Source: Bacteroides fragilis NCTC 9343
Lineage (GTDB): Bacteria; Bacteroidota; Bacteroidia; Bacteroidales; Bacteroidaceae
Assembly (NCBI RefSeq): GCF_000025985.1
Contig: NC_003228.3
Coordinates: 2,728,001 to 2,792,000 of the forward strand
DNA length: 64,000 nt
Reading direction: 5' to 3'
Part shown: one piece after another, positions 33,981 through 41,685 of the stretch
Numbering within the stretch: position 1 is the stretch's first letter
Layout of the letters: every line of letters begins with the position of its first letter
Notes under the pieces: model-generated
What the model saw: only the letters and a program-made list of their open reading frames with translations
What the model was told of the DNA's origin: nothing
Databases searched by the model: none
Position numbers and translations under genes: made by a program

Positions 33981-36900
33981 ATGAGCAAGAAATTTGCCGA
34001 ATATTCGCAGTTCGACCTTTCGAAGGTGAATAAGGACGTGTTGAAAAAATGGGACGAAAACCAAGTTTTCGCCAAGAGTATGACAGAACGTGAAGGCTGT
34101 CCTTCGTTTGTATTTTTTGAAGGACCTCCATCAGCTAACGGTATGCCGGGTATTCACCACGTAATGGCTCGTTCTATCAAAGATATTTTCTGTCGTTACA
34201 AAACGATGAAGGGCTATCAGGTGAAACGTAAAGCCGGTTGGGACACACACGGACTTCCTGTTGAGTTGGGGGTTGAAAAGTCTTTGGGAATCACAAAAGA
34301 GGATATTGGAAAAACAATTTCAGTAGCCGAATACAATGCTCACTGTCGTCAGGATGTGATGAAGTTTACAAAGGAATGGGAAGACCTGACCCACAAAATG
34401 GGCTATTGGGTGGATATGAAGCATCCATACATTACATATGATAATCGTTACATCGAAACCTTGTGGTGGTTGCTAAAACAATTGTATAAAAAAGGATTAC
34501 TGTATAAAGGATACACCATCCAACCCTATTCTCCGGCAGCAGGAACCGGATTAAGTTCACACGAACTGAATCAACCGGGATGTTATCGGGACGTGAAAGA
34601 TACGACAGTAGTGGCACAATTCAAAATGAAGAACCCCAAACCGGAAATGGCACAATGGGGCACTCCTTATTTCCTGGCATGGACCACTACTCCATGGACA
34701 TTACCTTCAAATACCGCACTCTGTGTCGGCCCTAAAATTGATTATGTAGCAGTTCAATCATATAACGCATATACAGGACAACCCATCACGGTGGTATTGG
34801 CAAAGGCGTTATTGAATGCACATTTTAATCCGAAAGCAGCCGAACTGAAGCTGGAAGATTATAAGGCAGGTGATAAGTTGGTTCCTTTCAAAGTGATAGC
34901 TGAATATAAAGGTCCTGATTTAGTAGGCATGGAATACGAGCAATTAATTCCGTGGGTAAATCCGGGCGAAGGTGCTTTCAGAGTAATTTTGGGCGATTAT
35001 GTAACGACGGAAGACGGTACAGGTATCGTACATATTGCACCTACATTTGGTGCCGATGACGCCCAAGTAGCAAAAGCTGCCGGCATACCTCCGCTACAGT
35101 TGGTTAATAAAAAGGGAGAACTTCGTCCGATGGTAGATTTGACCGGTAAATTCTATACTTTAGATGAATTGGATGAAGACTTTATAAAACAGCGAGTTAA
35201 CGTAGATTTATATAAAGAGTATGCTGGCCGCTTTGTGAAGAATGCATATGATCCAAACCTGTCCGATCAGGATGAGTCATTGGATGTAAGTATCTGTATG
35301 ATGATGAAGGTTAATAATCAAGCTTTCAAAATAGAGAAGCATGTGCATAATTATCCCCATTGCTGGCGTACAGATAAACCGGTACTATATTATCCGCTGG
35401 ACAGCTGGTTTATTCGTTCTACAGCTTGCAAAGAACGCATGATAGAATTGAATAAGACTATTAACTGGAAACCGGAGTCTACCGGAACCGGTCGCTTTGG
35501 AAAATGGCTGGAAAACCTGAATGACTGGAACTTAAGCCGTTCTCGTTATTGGGGTACTCCATTACCGATTTGGCGAACAGAAGATAACAGTGACGAAAAA
35601 TGTATCGAGTCGGTTGAAGAGCTATATAATGAAATAGAAAAATCAGTCGCTGCAGGATATATGCAGTCGAATCCTTATAAAGATAAAGGTTTCGTACCGG
35701 GTGAATATAATGAAGAGAATTATAATAAGATAGATCTTCATCGCCCTTATGTAGACGATATTATCCTTGTCTCAAAGGACGGGAAGCCGATGAAACGTGA
35801 AGCAGACTTGATCGACGTATGGTTTGATTCGGGCGCAATGCCGTATGCCCAGATTCATTATCCATTTGAAAATAAAGAATTGTTGGATAGTCATCAGGTA
35901 TACCCGGCCGATTTTATAGCGGAAGGAGTAGACCAAACTCGCGGATGGTTCTTTACTTTACATGCCATTGCAACAATGGTATTCGATAGCGTCTCTTATA
36001 AGGCTGTTATTTCCAATGGATTAGTATTAGATAAAAATGGCAACAAGATGTCTAAACGTTTAGGTAATGCTGTTGACCCATTCTCTACTATTGAACAATA
36101 TGGCTCTGATCCGTTACGCTGGTATATGATCACTAACTCTTCTCCATGGGACAACCTGAAGTTTGATGTTGATGGCATTGAAGAGGTACGCCGTAAATTC
36201 TTCGGAACGTTATACAATACTTATTCTTTCTTTGCCCTGTATGCCAATGTAGACGGTTTTGAATACAAGGAAGCCGATCTTCCGATGAATGAGCGTCCGG
36301 AAATTGACCGATGGATTCTATCCGTCTTGAATACATTAGTAAAAGAGGTAGATACTTGCTACAATGAATATGAACCGACTAAAGCCGGACGTTTAATTTC
36401 AGATTTTGTAAATGATAATCTGTCTAACTGGTATGTTCGCCTGAACCGTAAACGTTTCTGGGGTGGTGGATTCACTCAAGATAAGCTCTCTGCATATCAG
36501 ACTCTGTATACATGTTTGGAGACTGTAGCCAAACTGATGGCACCTATCGCTCCATTCTATGCAGACCGCTTGTACAGTGATTTGATCGGAGTAACAGGTC
36601 GTGATAACGTTGTGTCTGTCCATCTTGCCAAATTCCCGGAATACAATGAGAAAATGGTTGATAAAGAACTGGAAGCACAAATGCAAATGGCACAAGATGT
36701 TACTTCCATGGTGCTGGCATTACGCCGTAAAGTAAACATTAAGGTTCGCCAGCCATTGCAGTGTATTATGATTCCCGTGGTAGATGAAGTTCAAAAAGCG
36801 CATATCGAAGCCGTGAAAGCATTAATCATGAGCGAAGTGAACGTAAAAGAGATCAAGTTTGTGGATGGTGCGGCAGGTGTTCTGGTGAAAAAAGTGAAGT

Positions 36901-37406
36901 GTGACTTCAAAAAACTAGGACCAAAATTTGGAAAACAAATGAAAGCTGTAGCAGCTGCTGTAGCAGAAATGTCACAAGAAGCTATTGCAGAACTTGAAAA
37001 GAATGGTAAGTACACCTTTGATTTGGGCGGAGCAGAAGCTGTGATAGAATCGGCGGATGTGGAAATCTTCAGTGAAGATATTCCGGGATGGTTGGTTGCC
37101 AATGAAGGGAAACTGACTGTTGCACTTGAGGTTACCGTGACAGACGAACTCCGTCGTGAAGGAATTGCTCGTGAATTGGTAAATCGCATTCAAAATATCC
37201 GTAAATCAAGCGGTTTCGAGATTACAGACAAAATAAAATTAACATTATCTAAAAATCCGCAGACTGATGATGCGGTAAATGAATATAATAGTTATATTTG
37301 TAACCAAGTTTTGGGTACATCCCTTACTTTAGCAGATGAAGTAAAAGACGGAACAGAATTGAATTTCGACGACTTCTCTTTGTTTGTGAATGTAGTGAAA
37401 GAATAA
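33981..37406 (+). CDS. ileS: Isoleucyl-tRNA synthetase, IleRS2 (eukaryote-like) type
   Basis: 1,141 residues. The class I catalytic core contains FFEGPPSANGMPGIHHVMAR (residues 45-64), KAGWDTHGLPVELGVEK, the CP1 editing domain (TPYFLAWTTTPWTLPSNTALCVGP) and the KMSKR loop (KNGNKMSKRLGN). Instead of HxGH the first signature reads G57-I58-H59-H60, i.e. GxHH. Overall the sequence resembles the long eukaryote-like IleRS2 lineage, including the extended C-terminal tRNA-binding region without the zinc-binding tail of IleRS1. It heads a block with the DksA-like gene, lspA and two small genes. Confidence 0.96.
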   Translation: MSKKFAEYSQFDLSKVNKDVLKKWDENQVFAKSMTEREGCPSFVFFEGPPSANGMPGIHHVMARSIKDIFCRYKTMKGYQVKRKAGWDTHGLPVELGVEKSLGITKEDIGKTISVAEYNAHCRQDVMKFTKEWEDLTHKMGYWVDMKHPYITYDNRYIETLWWLLKQLYKKGLLYKGYTIQPYSPAAGTGLSSHELNQPGCYRDVKDTTVVAQFKMKNPKPEMAQWGTPYFLAWTTTPWTLPSNTALCVGPKIDYVAVQSYNAYTGQPITVVLAKALLNAHFNPKAAELKLEDYKAGDKLVPFKVIAEYKGPDLVGMEYEQLIPWVNPGEGAFRVILGDYVTTEDGTGIVHIAPTFGADDAQVAKAAGIPPLQLVNKKGELRPMVDLTGKFYTLDELDEDFIKQRVNVDLYKEYAGRFVKNAYDPNLSDQDESLDVSICMMMKVNNQAFKIEKHVHNYPHCWRTDKPVLYYPLDSWFIRSTACKERMIELNKTINWKPESTGTGRFGKWLENLNDWNLSRSRYWGTPLPIWRTEDNSDEKCIESVEELYNEIEKSVAAGYMQSNPYKDKGFVPGEYNEENYNKIDLHRPYVDDIILVSKDGKPMKREADLIDVWFDSGAMPYAQIHYPFENKELLDSHQVYPADFIAEGVDQTRGWFFTLHAIATMVFDSVSYKAVISNGLVLDKNGNKMSKRLGNAVDPFSTIEQYGSDPLRWYMITNSSPWDNLKFDVDGIEEVRRKFFGTLYNTYSFFALYANVDGFEYKEADLPMNERPEIDRWILSVLNTLVKEVDTCYNEYEPTKAGRLISDFVNDNLSNWYVRLNRKRFWGGGFTQDKLSAYQTLYTCLETVAKLMAPIAPFYADRLYSDLIGVTGRDNVVSVHLAKFPEYNEKMVDKELEAQMQMAQDVTSMVLALRRKVNIKVRQPLQCIMIPVVDEVQKAHIEAVKALIMSEVNVKEIKFVDGAAGVLVKKVKCDFKKLGPKFGKQMKAVAAAVAEMSQEAIAELEKNGKYTFDLGGAEAVIESADVEIFSEDIPGWLVANEGKLTVALEVTVTDELRREGIARELVNRIQNIRKSSGFEITDKIKLTLSKNPQTDDAVNEYNSYICNQVLGTSLTLADEVKDGTELNFDDFSLFVNVVKE

Positions 37407-37440
37407 TTCTAATACTAATAATCTATAAACAGTAAAAGTT

Positions 37441-37821
37441 ATGGCAGAAAAGACAAGATATTCGGATGCGGAACTAGAAGAATTCCGCGCCATCATCAAT
37501 GAAAAACTGGAATTGGCACAACGTGACTATGAACAGTTAAAACTAAGTCTAATGGGACTGGACGGAAACGATACAGATGACACGTCTCCTACATACAAGG
37601 TTTTGGAAGAAGGAGCGAATACGTTGTCAAAAGAAGAAACCACACGTTTGGCACAACGCCAGTTGAAGTTTATTCAAGGCTTGCAAGCTGCTTTGGTACG
37701 TATCGAGAATAAGACGTATGGCATCTGCCGCGAAACTGGAAAGTTAATTCCTGCAGAGCGTCTGCGTGCTGTGCCTCATGCTACACTGAGCATCGAAGCA
37801 AAGAACAGTGGAAAGAAATAA
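37441..37821 (+). CDS. TraR/DksA family protein with degenerate zinc finger
   Basis: 126 residues. The coiled-coil part (DAELEEFRAIINEKLELAQRDYEQLK to about 85) and the C-terminal TYGICRETGKLIPAERLRAVPHATLSIEA match the DksA/TraR fold. Canonical members have four cysteines for zinc; here only one (ICRETG) is left and the second pair is replaced by SIEAKNSG. It probably still binds RNA polymerase in the secondary channel, but a structural zinc is unlikely. It lies 34 bp after ileS, a common arrangement with lspA in Bacteroidetes. Confidence 0.88.
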   Translation: MAEKTRYSDAELEEFRAIINEKLELAQRDYEQLKLSLMGLDGNDTDDTSPTYKVLEEGANTLSKEETTRLAQRQLKFIQGLQAALVRIENKTYGICRETGKLIPAERLRAVPHATLSIEAKNSGKK

Positions 37822-37830
37822 ATAGTAGGC

Positions 37831-37911
37831 TACGAGCTACCTGTTACAAGAAACAAGGGTTTCACACAACTATATTGTGTTCCTCTTTTTGATTGTCATT
37901 GGTAGCTCGTA
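37831..37911. repeat. Nested inverted repeats between the dksA-like gene and lspA
   Basis: TACGAGCTACC (37831-37841) pairs with GGTAGCTCGTA (37901-37911), with an inner ACACAA/TTGTGT hairpin in between. It may be a REP-like insertion or an mRNA structure in the operon. Confidence 0.55.
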
Positions 37912-37938
37912 ACTTGTATAACTGATAGCTTAACAAAG

Positions 37939-38571
37939 ATGAAAAAACTACTCACGAAAGGACAAATCGCTATACTCGTCATTTTTTCTGTCTTGATTAT
38001 TGATCAGGTCATAAAGATTTGGATCAAAACTCACATGTATTGGCATGAAAGTATTCGCATTACGGACTGGTTTTATATCTATTTCACTGAAAATAATGGT
38101 ATGGCGTTTGGAATGGAGCTTTTTGGGAAACTCTTTTTAACTACATTCCGAATCGTTGCAGTAGGATTAATAGGATGGTATCTATACAAAATCGTAAAAA
38201 GAGGATTAAAGACCGGATATATTATCTGTGTATCATTAATTCTAACCGGTGCATTGGGTAATATCATCGACAGTGTATTCTATGGAGTCATCTTCAACGA
38301 AAGTACACATTCACAAATAGCCAGTTTCATGCCTGATGGCGGCGGTTATTCTACTTGGTTCTATGGTAAAGTTGTCGATATGTTCTATTTCCCGATCATT
38401 GATACCAACTGGCCGACATGGATGCCTTTTGTCGGAGGAGAACATTTTATTTTCTTCAGTCCGATCTTTAATTTTGCAGATGCCGCCATTAGTTGCGGAA
38501 TTATTGCCTTATTACTATTCTACAGCAAATACCTGAATGATTCATATCATCATTCTGTGACTAAAAAGTAA
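37939..38571 (+). CDS. lspA: Lipoprotein signal peptidase (signal peptidase II)
   Basis: 210 residues with four membrane helices, slightly long for the family because of an insertion (NESTHSQIASFMPDGGGYSTWFYG). Conserved elements are VLIIDQVIKIWIK, FTENNGMAFGM, GALGNIIDSVFYG and the two catalytic aspartates in VVDMFYFP and FNFADAAIS. It removes signal peptides of diacylglyceryl-prolipoproteins in the inner membrane. The next gene, 10 bp downstream, itself encodes a lipoprotein. Confidence 0.95.
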   Translation: MKKLLTKGQIAILVIFSVLIIDQVIKIWIKTHMYWHESIRITDWFYIYFTENNGMAFGMELFGKLFLTTFRIVAVGLIGWYLYKIVKRGLKTGYIICVSLILTGALGNIIDSVFYGVIFNESTHSQIASFMPDGGGYSTWFYGKVVDMFYFPIIDTNWPTWMPFVGGEHFIFFSPIFNFADAAISCGIIALLLFYSKYLNDSYHHSVTKK

Positions 38572-38581
38572 AAAACAGGTA

Positions 38582-39628
38582 ATGAAAAAGTTTTTCCGAT
38601 TTCAATTATGTTGTATTTGTCTTTTGGTACTGATTGTATCTGCTTGTAAGGTGAAAAGGCCGGACAGCGTCATATCAGAATCGGAGATGGAAAATTTATT
38701 ATACGATTATCACATTGCCAAAGCGATGGGAGAGAACATGCCCGGTGGTGAGAACTATAAAAAGGCATTGTACGTCGAAGCAGTATTCAAAAAGTATGGT
38801 ACGACAGAAGAAGTTTTCGACTCATCAATGGTATGGTATACCCGAAATACAAAAATATTATCGGAAATCTATGAGAAAGTGAACAAAAGACTGAAAGCGC
38901 AGCAAAATGCCATCAACCATCTGATTGCATTACGTGACAATAAACCTAAGATGTCTGCTCCGGGTGACAGCATCAATGTTTGGGCATGGCAGCGAATTGC
39001 TCAATTAACAGAGGCTCCATTAAACAATAAATTTACGTTCACTCTACCTTCTGATACGAACTTCAAAAAACGCGATGTGTTGCTTTGGAAAATGCAATAT
39101 AACTTCCTGAGTGAAATTCCTGATTCAACAATGGCTCCAATAATGGCTATGCAGATTGTTTATGAAAACGACACAGTGACCCATAGTTGTGTGAAGCACA
39201 TTTTTAAATCTGGCATTCAAAATATTCGTCTCCAATCGGATACAATGAATATCAAGGAGATAAAAGGATTTATCTTTTGTCCGCTATCTGAGGAATCAAT
39301 AACACTTCTGGTCAGTGATATTTCATTGACCCGTTATCATGCAAATGATTCAATAACACAGATAAGTAAAGATTCTCTAAAAACTGATTCAATAAAAGAA
39401 AAAAGTAAAAACGATTCTATTCAGAAGAAAACTCCCAAAGACACTATTCAAGCATCATCATCCCATCAACGTACGAATCCGAACGATCTGAATCGTCCTA
39501 ATAATGATGTCCGGCCTATTAAACCGGAACAACGTGAGAAAGAGATGCAGATAGAAAAAGAGAAACAGCAATTGGAAAGACAACAAAGGACCAATCCAAG
39601 GAGGCCATTACGTCGTCAGAATAATTAA
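38582..39628 (+). CDS. DUF4296 domain lipoprotein
   Basis: 348 residues. The signal peptide ends in a lipobox (LIVSAC, Cys22), so it is a membrane lipoprotein. The DUF4296 domain follows (SVISESEMENLLYDYHIAKAMGEN). The C-terminal third (about 255-348) is low-complexity and charged: Lys/Asp/Ser-rich, then Asn/Pro/Arg and a basic tail (KEKQQLERQQRTNPRRPLRRQNN). Function unknown. Its fixed position after lspA suggests a link to envelope biogenesis. Confidence 0.88.
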   Translation: MKKFFRFQLCCICLLVLIVSACKVKRPDSVISESEMENLLYDYHIAKAMGENMPGGENYKKALYVEAVFKKYGTTEEVFDSSMVWYTRNTKILSEIYEKVNKRLKAQQNAINHLIALRDNKPKMSAPGDSINVWAWQRIAQLTEAPLNNKFTFTLPSDTNFKKRDVLLWKMQYNFLSEIPDSTMAPIMAMQIVYENDTVTHSCVKHIFKSGIQNIRLQSDTMNIKEIKGFIFCPLSEESITLLVSDISLTRYHANDSITQISKDSLKTDSIKEKSKNDSIQKKTPKDTIQASSSHQRTNPNDLNRPNNDVRPIKPEQREKEMQIEKEKQQLERQQRTNPRRPLRRQNN

Positions 39629-39636
39629 GAGAGAAT

Positions 39637-39966
39637 ATGAAGCGTTTTGCTGCACATTATTTATTTGTTCCGGGAAGTGGATTTTTAAAGCAATATGCGA
39701 TAGAAATAGAAGGAGGATATATTTGTCATATCTTTCCTTTCAGCGAAGAAATAGAGTCTGTAGAATGGTTTCCGGGTGTCATACTACTGACTCCACAAGA
39801 AGAATCAGATATAAATACTTTGTTTAACTTTACTAATATAGAAAAACAAAGTATTTATATTCCGAAAGTTACCATAGATATGAAATGGCGGGCTTATTTA
39901 TTATATCCTTTCAATTTTGTTACAATGCAGCCTGTCGCCGAAACTCTGCACAGACAATTGCAGTAG
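39637..39966 (+). CDS. Conserved small protein of unknown function
   Basis: 109 residues, no signal peptide or membrane segment; mixed alpha/beta character with aromatic strands (HYLFVPGSGFLKQYAIEIEGG). No family is recognised. It lies 8 bp after the DUF4296 gene, so it is probably translated from the same mRNA. Its last 47 bp overlap the end of the convergent methyltransferase gene. Confidence 0.7.
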   Translation: MKRFAAHYLFVPGSGFLKQYAIEIEGGYICHIFPFSEEIESVEWFPGVILLTPQEESDINTLFNFTNIEKQSIYIPKVTIDMKWRAYLLYPFNFVTMQPVAETLHRQLQ

Positions 39967-40681
39967 CAATAGCAACATTTAGTGATTCTGAAGTCTCTCG
40001 TTCTGCAGGATAGTTAGGGATATATAACTTACGGTTTACCAGCTTCTCTATCTCAGGGCTGATACCATTTCCTTCGTTGCCCATTATTATAATTCCATTC
40101 TTCGACAAGGGTTGTTCATACATATTTTCCCCATCTAAAAGAGTACCATATACAGGTACATTCCCTAACGAATGCATCAAGTCCGGTAAAGCTGTATAAT
40201 ACACTTTTACTCTGGCAATTCCTCCCATTGTGGCTTGTATTGTCTTGGGATTGAACACATCAACTGTGTTGGGCGAACAAAAAATGTGCTCAATTCCGAA
40301 CCAATCGGCAAGACGAATGATCGTACCAAGATTTCCAGGATCTTGTATATCGTCCAAAGCCAAACACAAAGAATTGCGGATAGCTTCCATATCGATTTCA
40401 TATTCAGGTTGTTCAAACAATGCTAATACCTGTTGTGGTGTCTTCAACAGACTGGTACGGGAAAGCTCCTCTGAAGTTACTTCAATGACTTCTGCTGCTT
40501 GAACTGCAGGATGTTCCTCAAGCCAATCAGATGTTGCTATCAATAGTTTACAAGGGAAATATCCTAATACATCACCAACAAGCTTCGGACCTTCTGCTAA
40601 AAAAACTTTTTCCTCTTTCCTGATTTTCTTTAATTCCAGCGAACGAATATATTTTATTCTATTTTTACTTAATATGCTCAT
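39920..40681 (-). CDS. TrmH/SpoU family RNA methyltransferase
   Basis: 253 residues. An N-terminal substrate-binding domain (SLELKKIRKEEKVFLAEGPKLV) precedes the SPOUT knot with its three motifs: LALDDIQDPGNLGTIIRLADWFG, GIIIMGNEGNGISPEIEKL and PNYPAERETSESLNVAIATAI. It should 2'-O-methylate a tRNA or 23S rRNA nucleotide. The target is unknown. It has its own -7 box and overlaps the convergent small protein gene by 47 bp. Confidence 0.93.
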   Translation of the reverse strand: MSILSKNRIKYIRSLELKKIRKEEKVFLAEGPKLVGDVLGYFPCKLLIATSDWLEEHPAVQAAEVIEVTSEELSRTSLLKTPQQVLALFEQPEYEIDMEAIRNSLCLALDDIQDPGNLGTIIRLADWFGIEHIFCSPNTVDVFNPKTIQATMGGIARVKVYYTALPDLMHSLGNVPVYGTLLDGENMYEQPLSKNGIIIMGNEGNGISPEIEKLVNRKLYIPNYPAERETSESLNVAIATAIVCAEFRRQAAL

Positions 40682-40699
40682 CTAAATCTCATTTTATGG

Positions 40700-40707
40700 C
40701 AAAGCTA
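40700..40707 (-). promoter_or_regulatory. Bacteroides -7 box (TAGCTTTG) for the TrmH-family gene
   Basis: CAAAGCTA on the + strand, 19 bp upstream of the ATG at 40681. Confidence 0.55.
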
Positions 40708-40791
40708 TAAAGATATTCTTAATTAGCTATCATATTTACCTTCCTTTTATGGATTAATTTCATTCCCATTAACAATATTTACATTGATAAA

Positions 40792-40832
40792 ATCGTATAA
40801 TCTACTTAATTTTAGTAGATTTGTTATACGAT
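40792..40832. repeat. 41-bp interrupted palindrome in a divergent intergenic region
   Basis: ATCGTATAATCTACT (40792-40806) is mirrored by AGTAGA (40814-40819) and TTATACGAT (40824-40832), with a 4-nt interruption on one side and a 7-nt centre. The surrounding 40682-41081 region is AT-rich with no ORF. Confidence 0.55.
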
Positions 40833-41081
40833 ATTATATTGATATACAAAGTAGAGAATCCTTTTACGAATAATATATGAAATATAATAAAAGAAAAGAA
40901 TTATAATTTACTGTTTTTAGAAAAAGTTCCTCCTCTATTAAATATAGAAAAACTTTAAACAATAGGTATATATCAGAATCCTTGGAATATATTGAACGGC
41001 TGCAGCAAATTTAAATATTCACTCAAGTATTACCTTTAAAAACTAATTGAAATGTTGAACGAAAAAAGAACTCAAAGAATT

Positions 41082-41564
41082 ATGAAAAGTAAATTCCTGA
41101 TATTTTTGTCGGCAGTAGCCATGCTGTTATTATTTAGCAATTGTGGAAGCAAAACAACAAGTAATGATCAGGCCACTACCGAAGTGAAAGACACTGTCAC
41201 TTCAAAAGAAGAAGCTGTACCGGATAGTGTATCTATCTTGGGAGACCAGGTATATGATATAGTGAACACAGCTCCCGAATTTCCGGGAGGAATGAAAGCG
41301 TGTCTCGAGTTTCTCTACAAGAATATTACTTATCCGGCACAAGCTATTGAAAGTAAGCAGGAAGGTCAGGTTGTGATACAGTTTGTTGTTACCAAAAATG
41401 GTAAAATTATTGATCCGAAAGTTGTGAAAAGTGTATCTCCATCACTTGACGCAGAGGCCATACGGATCATAAATTTAATGCCTGACTGGACTCCGGGAAA
41501 ACAAAAAAATGGTCAGGAAGTGAATTCACGGTTTACACTTCCAGTCCGTTTTACACTTAAATGA
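41082..41564 (+). CDS. TonB C-terminal domain lipoprotein
   Basis: 160 residues from the ATG at 41082 (MKSKFLIFLSAVAMLLLFSNC), with a lipobox ending at Cys21. A Thr/Glu/Lys-rich linker leads to a TonB_C domain (PEFPGGMKACLEFLYKNITYPAQAIES, VVIQFVVTKNGKIID, AEAIRIINLMPDWTPGKQKNG). Being lipid-anchored rather than fixed by an N-terminal helix, it may sit in the outer membrane or serve as a partner module and not as a classical energy transducer. The ATG at 41052 would put a charged segment before the signal peptide and is less likely. Confidence 0.85.
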   Translation: MKSKFLIFLSAVAMLLLFSNCGSKTTSNDQATTEVKDTVTSKEEAVPDSVSILGDQVYDIVNTAPEFPGGMKACLEFLYKNITYPAQAIESKQEGQVVIQFVVTKNGKIIDPKVVKSVSPSLDAEAIRIINLMPDWTPGKQKNGQEVNSRFTLPVRFTLK

Positions 41565-41578
41565 TATAATCATCTATA

Positions 41579-41618
41579 AAAATGCCGGAAGATGCTTTTC
41601 AGCTCTTCCGGCATTTTT
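41579..41618 (+). terminator. Terminator of the TonB-domain lipoprotein gene
   Basis: A 14-bp perfect stem AAAATGCCGGAAGA/TCTTCCGGCATTTT with an 11-nt loop and T-tail. Confidence 0.9.
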
Positions 41619-41643
41619 ATTTCCCAAAACGAAAAATATGGTT

Positions 41644-41651
41644 TATATTTG
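41644..41651 (+). promoter_or_regulatory. Bacteroides -7 box (TATATTTG) for the TamL-like gene
   Basis: It is 35 bp before the ATG at 41686. Confidence 0.5.
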
Positions 41652-41685
41652 TATCTTGTTTGGCATAATCTATTAAAAACCGTAT

